DNA from: an uncultured Pseudomonadota bacterium
Lineage (GTDB): Bacteria > Myxococcota_A > UBA796 > GCA-2862545
Direction: 5' to 3'
NCBI GenBank assembly: GCA_913061235.1
Contig: CAJXTB010000018.1
Span: 1 to 64,000, forward strand
DNA: 64,000 bases
Position numbers and translations under genes: made by a program. The notes beneath the pieces are model-generated. The model searched no databases, was not told where the DNA came from, and saw nothing but the letters and a program-made list of their open reading frames with translations. Positions 1-7,882 of this stretch are shown piece by piece. The number at the start of each line of letters is the position of its first letter. Position 1 is the first letter of the stretch.

Positions 1-190
1 CGATGGTGTCAAGCAAGAAGTTCTTGCTCGATGCCGTAAGAGTCAGTGTGTCGACTCTTTCAGCGCCCCCCGAAGTAACCTACCCAGGAAGGCTTGCCAA
101 CCAGAAGTTCTGGTTGGCGTCGGTGGCGGCGACACTCTGTTCGCCCCCAACGATGAAGCGCTAATAGCGTGCCGCGGCCCTCTGTCAATG
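1..190 (-). ncRNA. Structured RNA candidate, possibly 6S RNA (ssrS)
   Basis: This stretch lies directly downstream of zapA, where many proteobacteria carry 6S RNA. Read on the minus strand it holds a very strong hairpin (GCCAACCAG/CTGGTTGGC, about 89-111). A closing helix TTAGCGC/GCGCTGA encloses an asymmetric open region, which is the general 6S layout of closing stem, bubble and terminal stem. Two more hairpins follow on the 3' side: AAGAGTC/GACTCTT, and GCAAGAA/TTCTTGC near position 20. No open reading frame of note is seen. The location is seen and the identity is inferred. It could instead be a long structured terminator region. The 3' end may lie outside the window. Confidence 0.35.
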
Positions 191-208
191 CGTCAGACAG
201 CGGATCAG

Positions 209-535
209 TCAGGACTTCGAGCCGTCCTCACCTAGGTCCTCGTCCATTGTCCCCTCCTCCTCTGGAAGAACGGACTCTAGTAGGACGAGAGTCGACGCGA
301 GCTCACGATCCATTGAAGCCATCTCGTCATCGACCTGCTGCCGGAAACGCTCAAAGTCCGACGCGATGTTGAGCGCAGCAAGCATGGCAACGGTGTACTC
401 GTCAACACCGACAGCACGAGACGATACTTCCGCCATTCGTTGGTCGACATAGTCGGCAATACGTTGGATATCGACGCCGTCTTCATCGCTCTTGACGGTG
501 TACTTTCGGCCACGGACCGCGATCTGAACCTTCAC
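209..535 (-). CDS. zapA: Cell division protein ZapA
   Basis: A 108-residue protein with the ZapA pattern. It has a short N-terminal beta-rich segment (MKVQIAVRGRKYTVKSDED), then IQRIADYVDQRMAEV, then a helical C-terminal coiled coil ending in an acidic tail. ZapA binds FtsZ filaments in the cytoplasm and helps bundle them at the division ring. The start codon is GTG, supported by an AGGAG ribosome-binding site 7 bases upstream. The gene lies 24 bases after ftsY and is the last gene of the smc-ftsY-zapA set. The length matches the family. The C-terminus is more acidic (EEEGTMDEDLGED) than in enterobacterial ZapA. Confidence 0.85.
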   Translation of the reverse strand: MKVQIAVRGRKYTVKSDEDGVDIQRIADYVDQRMAEVSSRAVGVDEYTVAMLAALNIASDFERFRQQVDDEMASMDRELASTLVLLESVLPEEEGTMDEDLGEDGSKS

Positions 536-559
536 GGTGTTCTCCTGTCTTGACGCACC

Positions 560-1630
560 CTACGTCAATGCGTCCGCGTATGCGACCGGTTCGAAGTCTT
601 GGAGGTCGTCAATGCCCTCTCCGACGCCTACCAGCTTCACTGGCAGTGCCATCTCAGCGGCGAGGGCGAGGATCATTCCTCCCTTGGCAGTACCGTCAAG
701 CTTGGTGACCACCGCTCCGGTGAGCGGTGTCGCCTCATGGAACAACCGTGCTTGCGAAAGCCCGTTCTGTCCCATGGTGCCATCGAGCACGAGCAGAGTT
801 TCGTGCGGGGCGCCTGGAACCAACCGCTCAATGACCCGACGAATCTTGGACAGCTGGTCCATGAGGGGCTTTCGTGTCTGTAGTCGCCCTGCAGTGTCGA
901 TGATCACAGCGTCGTGGCCCTTGGCTAGAGCCGATTCCAGTGCGGAGTAGATGACTGCACCGGGATCGGCGCCCTCATCTCCACGGATCAGGTCGGCTCC
1001 GCTACGCTCTGCCCACACCTCGAGCTGTTCGGCGGCGGCAGCTCGGTAGGTATCTCCGGCGGCCAGCATGACCTTTTGGCCCTGCTTGACGAGTCGCGCT
1101 GCAAGTTTGCCGATGGTCGTGGTTTTTCCCGACCCATTTACGCCTACAACGATGACCACCCACGGACCGGACTCTGGCTTGGTGAGAGTCGGGTCCTGGC
1201 CCACAAGCAGGCTGTGGACCTCGCTCACGAGTGCCTGGCGCAGGTCGGAGGCGACAAGTGTCTCAGTTCGTGCTCTCTCGCGCAGAGGTGCGAGCAACCT
1301 GTCGGTCGTGGGAAGCCCGACATCTGCAATCAAGAGAGCCTCTTCAAGCTCTTCGAACAGTTCATCGTCGACCTTGCTACGCCCAAAGACTGAGTCAAGA
1401 CGACCAGACAAGGCAGCGCGTGTTCGAGACAGTGCATCGAAGAGACCGCCCTGGCCCTTTGGCGGCGCCTGACTGTCGACGATGGCCTTGGAACCACGCC
1501 GGCGCGACAACACAACAAACACGAACACAATGAGCACTGCGACAGCAATGCCACCGCCCACAGCGTACGGCACCCAGGCCGCAGCAAGGGTCGCGGCGTC
1601 GTTCACGGGCACAGTCAGTGTTGGGTCCAT
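560..1630 (-). CDS. ftsY: Signal recognition particle receptor FtsY
   Basis: This 356-residue GTPase is the membrane receptor for SRP and delivers ribosomes making inner-membrane proteins to the translocon. An N-terminal transmembrane helix (about residues 21-42) followed by RRR replaces the long acidic A domain of E. coli FtsY, as in many non-enteric bacteria. The NG domain carries the P-loop GVNGSGKT (about 163-170), DTYRAAAAEQL, DTAGR (about 245-249), TKLDGTAKGG and the closing GVGEGIDDL motif. The ATG at 1630 has a GGAGG site just upstream. The gene begins 28 bases after smc and is probably co-transcribed with it and zapA. The pairing of smc with ftsY is a common bacterial arrangement. 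Confidence 0.97.
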   Translation of the reverse strand: MDPTLTVPVNDAATLAAAWVPYAVGGGIAVAVLIVFVFVVLSRRRGSKAIVDSQAPPKGQGGLFDALSRTRAALSGRLDSVFGRSKVDDELFEELEEALLIADVGLPTTDRLLAPLRERARTETLVASDLRQALVSEVHSLLVGQDPTLTKPESGPWVVIVVGVNGSGKTTTIGKLAARLVKQGQKVMLAAGDTYRAAAAEQLEVWAERSGADLIRGDEGADPGAVIYSALESALAKGHDAVIIDTAGRLQTRKPLMDQLSKIRRVIERLVPGAPHETLLVLDGTMGQNGLSQARLFHEATPLTGAVVTKLDGTAKGGMILALAAEMALPVKLVGVGEGIDDLQDFEPVAYADALT

Positions 1631-1658
1631 GGAGCCTCCGCTCGGCCCCTATCTCGGT

Positions 1659-4600
1659 TCAGCCCAAAGCCGGCATCTGTACCGAGACCAAACGGGAAAC
1701 ACCAGGCTGTCCCATGGTAATTCCATACAATGTATCGCCAACTTCCATGGTCTTGCGGTTGTGAGTAATCACGATGAACTGGGCTAGTTTGCTCATTTCA
1801 CGCAACATCTCGTTGAACCGGGTGCCATTGGCTTCGTCGAGTGGAGCGTCCACTTCGTCGAGCAGACAGAAGGGAGACGGCTTCACTTGGAAGAGCGACA
1901 TGATCATGGCCAGTGCACACATGGCCTTTTCTCCGCCGGACAACAGCGACAGGTTCTGAACGCGCTTTCCAGGTGGTTGAACCATGACATCCACACCGGT
2001 CGCGAGCATGTCCTCTTCGTCCGTCAAGATCAGCTTAGCCATGCCGCCGCCGACCAACCGCGGGTAGGCAACCGTGAAGTTCTCGTTGACGCGGTCGAAG
2101 GTCTCGCGGAAGCGCTCACGACAGTGGCGGTTCATCTTGGCGATTGAGGCCCGAATCGCTGCGACAGCTCGTTCCAGGTCATCTCGTTGGGCCGCCAAGT
2201 TGTCGTGCCGCTCCTTGACCTCGTCGTACTCTTCTAGTGCTGCGAGATTTACCTCACCGAGGTTCTGCAGCTTACGGCGAAGGCTATCCACCTCTTCGAC
2301 CATGGCCTCAATGCGTTCATAGTCCTGCAGTGTGTCGGGTCGGATGGTGAATACAGGTACACCATCTAGCTGGCGGCCGGCGACTTCGAACGGGAGCTGA
2401 ACATCCGGCTCTGGAGCCACTTCCACCCTGCCGCTGGCGTCCATCTTGTCGAGCAGACCCGGTAGAGACAGCAGGTAGCGCTCGTCGATACGCTTCTCGA
2501 GGGTTTCGATCTCCATCTGCGTCTCGTGGGAGCGAATCTCGTCTGCAGCCAACTGTTTGGCGACGGCATCGCGGTGCTCGGTGAGCTTGCGGCCCTTTTC
2601 GTCGAGGTCTTTGAGCGCTTGCCGCAGTCCGTCTAGGCGTTCTCGCTCCTCTTGTAGACGGTCCCACGCCACAGCGCGCTCTTCAGCAACAAGCTCCAGT
2701 TCTTCGACAGCATCTGCCAGTTCCTTCGCGTTGGTTGCGGTGGTCTCATTGAGCGTCTCGCGCTGCTGATCGAGGCGGAGCAGGTCGTCTGCGGCCTCTA
2801 GGACACGCAGCTGAGCCGTTTCTTTGGCACTACGTCGGCCGTCTGCTCGTTCCTTGAGTGAAGCAATCTCGATGTCCGCGACGGTGACGACCTTGCGGAG
2901 GTGTTCCTCCTTCGTCTCCAGCTCAGACAAGGTGGCGTGGGCCTGGTCGACGGCTTCACGTGGAGCGGACGCACCCGATTCAGCATCCGTGACCAAGGTC
3001 TGCGCATCGTCGCGCTGTGTGGTCAACGACTGCACAGTTCGGTCAAGCCCTTGAACCGACAGGTCGAGGTTGTCGATGCGTGTGGCGACCTCTCGCAGTT
3101 CACTCTCGGCGCGCTCGGCAGTTGCAGTCGCTCGGACCACGGCCATTTCCGCGTCGCGGCGGCGCGCCTCGGCCTGACTGCGGGTGCGCTCCGCTTGGCG
3201 GGCTTGAGTCTCGACGTCTGCAAAGGCATCGCGCTGTTGTTTGAGCTCGGCTTCGGCGCGTTGCCGAATGTCCTGAGCCTCGGCACGTGCTTCAGCCACG
3301 TCCTTCTGTGCGACCTCACGCCGTGCTTCGAGCTCTGCCGCGAAGGCCTCGGACTCACGTTCAAGTTGCGCACGAAGTTCGGTGACCTTCTCGATAGACG
3401 CTGTCCGCGCAGCATCGAGCTTCGCTTCTCGGGAACTGCGAGCGGTGTCGATGGCGCCTCGTGTTGCCTCACGGGCCGCCGCCAGCGCGACATCAGCGGC
3501 TTCTGTTGCGCTGGCCAACACCACGCCAGCTGCTTCGCGAACATCGATCAGTGCACTGTCGCGTTGCTCTCGAAGCTCCGCCAACTGCTGTTCATTGCTC
3601 GCCCGAACCGCGTCTACAGTTTGACGCCAGACGGTATTGGCATCTTCGGTAGCGGTTTCCAGCGAGGTCTCAGCCGCGTCTAACAGGACACGGGCGGCTT
3701 CGACCGACTGCCGTGCCGTGGCCAGCATTGCCGTTGCTTCTTCAAGGGCCTGACTGACTTCTGTGCGACGAGCTTGAACCAGAGCCAGCTCTTCACCCAG
3801 AGCGAGCATCTGACCTGCACCGCCGTCGTCGTGGCCCAGCGTGATCACGCCGTCGGCGTCAATACGATCTCCGGTAGAGATGCTGACGGCAGCGCCACCG
3901 GTGGAGATGTGATGGGTCAGCGCCGCATCGAGGTCCGCACACTGCTCGACCGAACGCGTGGAAGCGTCCCAGCTCACAGGCTTGTCACCCCACCACCAAA
4001 CGGACGCGGTGCCCTCGGTCAGGGCAGCACGGGCTGAGAGCACGTCTTGTTTCGAGGTGACGACGGGTAGACCTAGTCGGCGGCCGAGGGCGTTGGATGC
4101 CCAGTCCGGCACATCGCTGCGGTCCGCTAGACGCGCATTGGCGGAGAACCGTTCCGCGACGCTCTCGGCCCCCACAGCGCGGCGTTGTTCAGCGTCAATG
4201 CGTTCGGTCAGAGACTCTTCACGGGCCACAAGACCTGCGAGTTCTGACCGGTACGTCTGTACATCCGTGTTGGCCGAGTCTTGCGCGGTGGTCGCTTCCT
4301 TGAAGGTCAGCTGCGCGACATCGCGAGACTGCCGAACTGAAGCAATGTGGGCGGACCGTGCAGTGTCGGCGTTGGACTCGACGGTCTTTCGACGCGCATC
4401 TGCGTCGAGCTGTGTGCGCTGCAGACGCGTAGACCACTCGTCCGAGCAAACCCGTTCTGCAGACTTGGCCGCGTCTCGAGCAGCACCAAGAGCTCGTGAC
4501 CGTGCCTGTTCGGCGGTGCGTACCCCTTCGCGATGTGCACGCTCGGCCTCCGAGATGGCCCGGTCCGCATCTCGCGCAACGGAAGAGATTGCTTCACGAC

Positions 4601-6209
4601 CCTCTTGCTCGGCCCTGCGGATCCGCTTGTCTGCTGCCTGACGACGATCTCGTTCCTCGGTACGAGCTGTTCGGTCCAGACGCAACAGCGCTTGGGCACC
4701 GGCTTCTGCAGCACTCGCTGCTTCTCGCTGCAGGCGTTCGACCGTAGAGCGTGCTGCTGAGACGCGCTGCTGTGCTTCGCGCATGACGCCCGCGGCTTCG
4801 TCGGCGACGACTTGGCACTGCGCACCCTGCTGTTCTGCCTCGCGAGCCACATCTGCTGCCGATTGGGCTTCGGCCTTCGCAGTCGCCACCCGGTCGCGGA
4901 GGGTGTCGACACTCTCCGCTAGACCGGACCGTTCAGCCCGGTTGGTCGCGTGAGCTTGTGTGGCCGAGGTCCACCGACGCTGCAAGTCGTCCAATCGCCC
5001 TCGTGCCTCTGAAGCACGGACCTCGGCGGCGGCAGCTTGGCGTTCCACTTCGCGCAGTCGCTGCTGAGCATCCCGGCGCCGCTCCTGGGCATCCCGAAGC
5101 ACCTCTTCTCGCGCAGAGCGGTCGCGAACAGCGACAGCAACCGATGCAATCAGACTCTCGACGTCCGCCGTCGCGATTTCAATCTCACCCTTGGCCGCAT
5201 CCCGGGTGCTCTCAACACGTTGTTGGTCTTCGTTAAGCCGCGCGGTCTCGGCATTGAGTTCCTCGCGGCGACGCTCACGGAATCCACGTGCACCATCGAG
5301 CTCGCGGTGACGCGCGTCCTGCTCAGCGGCGTCATCACGGTGGGAGGCCACGACCGCTTCCTGAATCAGACCAGCCTCGCGCCGCTCCTCAACCGTGGCT
5401 TCGTGAAGCTGGAGTTTGCTGATCACGCTCTGTTGCCCAGCGGTCCCGTCCCGCACGGCCTGCCCAAGAGCCTTGCGCTCTTCGGTCAGGTCCGCGTAGC
5501 GAGCAAGGCCGAGGAGGACCTCGCCCTGTTTCACCCGGGCTCTGATGCGACGGTACTTAGCGGCCTTAAAGACCTGTTTCTCAACGCCAATGAGCCGAGT
5601 GCGAAGCTCCTCTTCAACATCCGCCGCTCGGTCGAGCTGCGTGGCTGTGGCCTCAAGCTTCTGCTGCGCTTCATGACGACGGGCTCGGTACTTGGCAATG
5701 CCAGCCGCTTCCTCAATCATGCCGCGGCGCTCTTGAGGCGACGCCTGCACAATCTTGCCGATGCTTCCCTGCTCAATGAAGCTGTACAGGTTGTTGCCAA
5801 TACCTGTGTCCAAGAACAGGTCAACGACGTCTTTGCGACGACACCGCTCACGGTTCATGAAGTACTCGGAGGCGCCACTGCGGTGCAGTCGCCGGCCGAC
5901 CGACAGCTCTGTAAAGCGTGCGTACTCGCCGGGGAAGGGCTCGCTACCGTCCGCTGTGAACACGATGGTCACTTCGGCGAAGCCAACCGGGGCACGCTTT
6001 TCGGATCCCGCAAAGATGACGTCCATCATCTCCGAGCCACGCAGGCTCTTGGCCGACTGCTCGCCGATACACCACCGAATGGCGTCCATGATGTTCGACT
6101 TACCGCAGCCGTTCGGGCCGACAACGCAGCAGATCCCCTCACCGAACTCAACAATCGTACGGTCAGGGAACGACTTAAAGCCGTGCAGTTCGAGCTTGCG
6201 GATGCGCAT
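1659..6209 (-). CDS. smc: Chromosome segregation protein SMC (condensin ATPase), extra-long arms
   Basis: The Smc subunit of bacterial condensin, which organises the chromosome with ScpA and ScpB (both encoded at 53320-54704). The start is taken at 6209 (MRIRKLELHGFKSF), the universal Smc N-terminus; an upstream ATG at 6302 would add 31 unlikely residues. The Walker A GPNGCGKSN lies in the N-terminal head. The C-terminal head has the LSGGEKA signature and the Walker B stretch LLDEVDAPLDEAN. Between the heads are two arms of about 500 residues each, rich in Ala, Glu and Arg, around a reduced hinge at roughly residues 686-805. The total is 1,516 residues, against about 1,150-1,200 for most bacterial Smc proteins. 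It is the first gene of the set with ftsY and zapA. Confidence 0.96.
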   Translation of the reverse strand: MRIRKLELHGFKSFPDRTIVEFGEGICCVVGPNGCGKSNIMDAIRWCIGEQSAKSLRGSEMMDVIFAGSEKRAPVGFAEVTIVFTADGSEPFPGEYARFTELSVGRRLHRSGASEYFMNRERCRRKDVVDLFLDTGIGNNLYSFIEQGSIGKIVQASPQERRGMIEEAAGIAKYRARRHEAQQKLEATATQLDRAADVEEELRTRLIGVEKQVFKAAKYRRIRARVKQGEVLLGLARYADLTEERKALGQAVRDGTAGQQSVISKLQLHEATVEERREAGLIQEAVVASHRDDAAEQDARHRELDGARGFRERRREELNAETARLNEDQQRVESTRDAAKGEIEIATADVESLIASVAVAVRDRSAREEVLRDAQERRRDAQQRLREVERQAAAAEVRASEARGRLDDLQRRWTSATQAHATNRAERSGLAESVDTLRDRVATAKAEAQSAADVAREAEQQGAQCQVVADEAAGVMREAQQRVSAARSTVERLQREAASAAEAGAQALLRLDRTARTEERDRRQAADKRIRRAEQEGREAISSVARDADRAISEAERAHREGVRTAEQARSRALGAARDAAKSAERVCSDEWSTRLQRTQLDADARRKTVESNADTARSAHIASVRQSRDVAQLTFKEATTAQDSANTDVQTYRSELAGLVAREESLTERIDAEQRRAVGAESVAERFSANARLADRSDVPDWASNALGRRLGLPVVTSKQDVLSARAALTEGTASVWWWGDKPVSWDASTRSVEQCADLDAALTHHISTGGAAVSISTGDRIDADGVITLGHDDGGAGQMLALGEELALVQARRTEVSQALEEATAMLATARQSVEAARVLLDAAETSLETATEDANTVWRQTVDAVRASNEQQLAELREQRDSALIDVREAAGVVLASATEAADVALAAAREATRGAIDTARSSREAKLDAARTASIEKVTELRAQLERESEAFAAELEARREVAQKDVAEARAEAQDIRQRAEAELKQQRDAFADVETQARQAERTRSQAEARRRDAEMAVVRATATAERAESELREVATRIDNLDLSVQGLDRTVQSLTTQRDDAQTLVTDAESGASAPREAVDQAHATLSELETKEEHLRKVVTVADIEIASLKERADGRRSAKETAQLRVLEAADDLLRLDQQRETLNETTATNAKELADAVEELELVAEERAVAWDRLQEERERLDGLRQALKDLDEKGRKLTEHRDAVAKQLAADEIRSHETQMEIETLEKRIDERYLLSLPGLLDKMDASGRVEVAPEPDVQLPFEVAGRQLDGVPVFTIRPDTLQDYERIEAMVEEVDSLRRKLQNLGEVNLAALEEYDEVKERHDNLAAQRDDLERAVAAIRASIAKMNRHCRERFRETFDRVNENFTVAYPRLVGGGMAKLILTDEEDMLATGVDVMVQPPGKRVQNLSLLSGGEKAMCALAMIMSLFQVKPSPFCLLDEVDAPLDEANGTRFNEMLREMSKLAQFIVITHNRKTMEVGDTLYGITMGQPGVSRLVSVQMPALG

Positions 6210-6374
6210 GGCAGATCTTGGGCTGGAGGATCGGGGCGTTGAAGTGAAACCGAGAGGTGCGCCGGAGTGTGCGGTGAGAACCCGGGAGGGGGCCATGCAC
6301 AAGGCGCTGTCGGTAACGGGGCGAGAGTAGCCTGGATGGACCGTGTCGCGCCATGATCGGGCGCTGCTACGGCC

Positions 6375-6884
6375 CTATTGCGCGAGCCATCGCCGGGTCT
6401 CTTCTACGTATGCGGCCCATCCAGCTTCGATCATGCGCTGGTGCGATTCGCTCGTTGAGCGGACGACTTTGCCGGGTGTACCGAAGACAACGCTGTTCGG
6501 TGGGATGATCGTTCCAGCCACAACCACGGCTCCAGCGCCGATAACCGAGCCCTCTCCGACCACCGCATTGTCGAGAACGATCGCGCCCATGCCGATCAAG
6601 CAGCGGTCCTCAACGCGACAGCCGTGAAGGATGGCGCGGTGCCCGACGGTGACCTCGTCGCCAACCCACACCGCCGAGATGGAGGTTGTGTCATGGCAGA
6701 TGACGCCGTCCTGAATGTTGGACCGCGCGCCAATTCGAATTGGGCCCACGTCTCCGCGCAACACCGCTGTGGGCCAGACGCTGGACTGGGGGCCGACCTC
6801 AACCTGGCCAATCACCCAAGCGCCGTCGTGAACAAACGCGGTTGCATCAATGTTCGGAGTGTGTCGTTCATAGGTTTGCAACAT
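6375..6884 (-). CDS. Gamma-class carbonic anhydrase family protein (left-handed beta-helix)
   Basis: A 169-residue protein built of hexapeptide repeats typical of the gamma-carbonic anhydrase/YrdA family. Visible family motifs are LRGDVGPIRIGARSNIQDG, the metal-ligand histidines in ICHDTTS and VGHRAILHGC, and the closing FGTPGKVVRS. Members form trimers that bind Zn or Fe between subunits. Some interconvert CO2 and bicarbonate, but many of the short YrdA-type members have no demonstrated activity, so the substrate stays open. ATG at 6884 follows a GAGG site. It lies upstream of smc on the same strand with a 165-base gap, so it may have its own transcript. Confidence 0.88.
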   Translation of the reverse strand: MLQTYERHTPNIDATAFVHDGAWVIGQVEVGPQSSVWPTAVLRGDVGPIRIGARSNIQDGVICHDTTSISAVWVGDEVTVGHRAILHGCRVEDRCLIGMGAIVLDNAVVGEGSVIGAGAVVVAGTIIPPNSVVFGTPGKVVRSTSESHQRMIEAGWAAYVEETRRWLAQ

Positions 6885-7322
6885 GAAAGCCTCGCAGAGC
6901 CCGTGACTGACGGCCTCAATGAATCAGCGAATGAACCGATTTAGATTTTGGGTGCGTAGAACATTTCGCACTTGCGGGCGCAATTGTCGTACGAGACCCT
7001 CCGCCCACGGAACCGATGGGCCGTAACCGTACACGGTTCGCCCGTCATGACGCTGTACGCGGCGTCGTTCATCCCTGGGGAAACTTCATGCGCCACGCCG
7101 TCCTAGCTGCAACGCTCGCTTTCGGAACCACACTACGTCCGCGTGGCGTCGTTCCAGTGGCATCGAGACGCGTAGGCCGGATGGTGTTGAGCTGGCTGGA
7201 CCGTCGACGTCGCAACTCTGACGATGCACACGACCCCGACGAGTCCGAGCTGTGGAGCCCCCCCACCAAGGTGCAATAGTCTCTGTCGCTCTGACGTAGA
7301 GCAGGCATTCAGGAGACTCATC
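6885..7322. other. Intergenic stretch, largely without a convincing gene
   Basis: Between the carbonic anhydrase start and the TM2 protein start. The part near 6930-6970 is AT-rich and could carry promoters for both directions, but I cannot identify a specific one. An imperfect inverted repeat AACCG/CGGTT sits near 7024-7040. One weak small reading frame (7088-7279) is listed separately. Confidence 0.5.
7088..7279 (+). CDS. Possible small exported or membrane protein, unknown
   Basis: A 63-residue reading frame starting MRHAVLAATLAFGTTLRPRG. A GGGGA purine stretch lies 5 bases upstream of the ATG. The N-terminus resembles a short signal or membrane segment, followed by a basic stretch (LDRRRRNSDD) and an acidic tail. 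There is no recognisable family. The reverse strand is also open here, so this may be chance. The gene downstream (TM2 protein) starts 43 bases later. Confidence 0.3.
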   Translation: MRHAVLAATLAFGTTLRPRGVVPVASRRVGRMVLSWLDRRRRNSDDAHDPDESELWSPPTKVQ

Positions 7323-7550
7323 ATGGCAAACCAATTGGTAGTGTCAGACCGCTCTGTGCCCGTCGGCTACGCGCTTCTTGCTCTCGGACTGTTCGGGTTC
7401 TGCGGGCTGCACCGTCTGTACTCAGGTCGCGTGATCAGCGGCGTAATCTGGCTACTCACGGGCGGATTATGTGGTGTTGGCCAAATCATCGACATCTTCT
7501 TCCTGCCGCGAATGATCGAAGACCGCAACGCAGGACGCCCCGTCTGGTAG
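7323..7550 (+). CDS. TM2 domain membrane protein
   Basis: A 75-residue protein consisting essentially of one TM2 domain. Two membrane helices (about residues 14-32 and 38-60) are joined by the conserved GLHRLYSGR turn, and the second helix ends in the typical IIDIFFLPRMI. TM2 proteins are small inner-membrane proteins of mostly unknown function. The start at 7323 is preferred over a longer in-frame start because AGGAGAC lies just upstream and the domain begins immediately. The next gene, for a lysine-rich small protein, starts 39 bases later and probably shares the transcript. Confidence 0.8.
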   Translation: MANQLVVSDRSVPVGYALLALGLFGFCGLHRLYSGRVISGVIWLLTGGLCGVGQIIDIFFLPRMIEDRNAGRPVW

Positions 7551-7589
7551 CCGTTCGTATTACAGCGCCGACCAAACTCTGGAGGCACC

Positions 7590-7799
7590 ATGTCCGACGA
7601 ATCTACTACCGCCGACCCCAAGACCGACGCTGCGAAGACCGAAGCGGTCGAAAAGGAAGCACTATCCAGCGAGACAGTACGTCCGCCTGACGCGCTTCGC
7701 GACGCGAAGAGCAACCCACTGCGCGCTGGCTTCCGCGAAAAGCCCAACAAGGGAAGCAAGGCGCAGACCAAGAAGCGTAAGAAGTCCAAGAAGAAGTAG
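7590..7799 (+). CDS. Small protein with polybasic C-terminus, unknown
   Basis: A 69-residue soluble protein. The first half is acidic and low-complexity (MSDESTTADPKTDAAKTEAV), and the second half is strongly basic, ending KKRKKSKKK. A GGAGG site lies 5 bases before the ATG and a strong terminator follows the stop, so expression is plausible. The basic tail suggests nucleic-acid or ribosome binding, but that is inference. No family is recognised. It probably forms a transcript with the TM2 gene. Confidence 0.65.
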   Translation: MSDESTTADPKTDAAKTEAVEKEALSSETVRPPDALRDAKSNPLRAGFREKPNKGSKAQTKKRKKSKKK

Positions 7800-7820
7800 T
7801 CAGCCAACCGGGCAGACAAA

Positions 7821-7853
7821 AAGGGGGAAGCCAACTGTGGCTTCCCCTTTTCT
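7821..7853 (+). terminator. Rho-independent terminator, probably bidirectional
   Basis: An AAGGGGAAGCC-type arm pairs with GGCTTCCCCTTTT across the loop AACTGT, with A-rich sequence before and T-rich sequence after. It sits between the convergent lysine-rich protein gene and nupC and can serve both. Confidence 0.85.
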
Positions 7854-7882
7854 GTGCCAGGGCCGGTGACAGCCCGTCACAC

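Noticed and set aside
5037-6242. A 401-codon plus-strand frame opposite the smc head and arm
   Set aside because: Smc on the minus strand is unmistakable and the plus frame has no family features or ribosome site; it results from the codon bias of the GC-rich gene.
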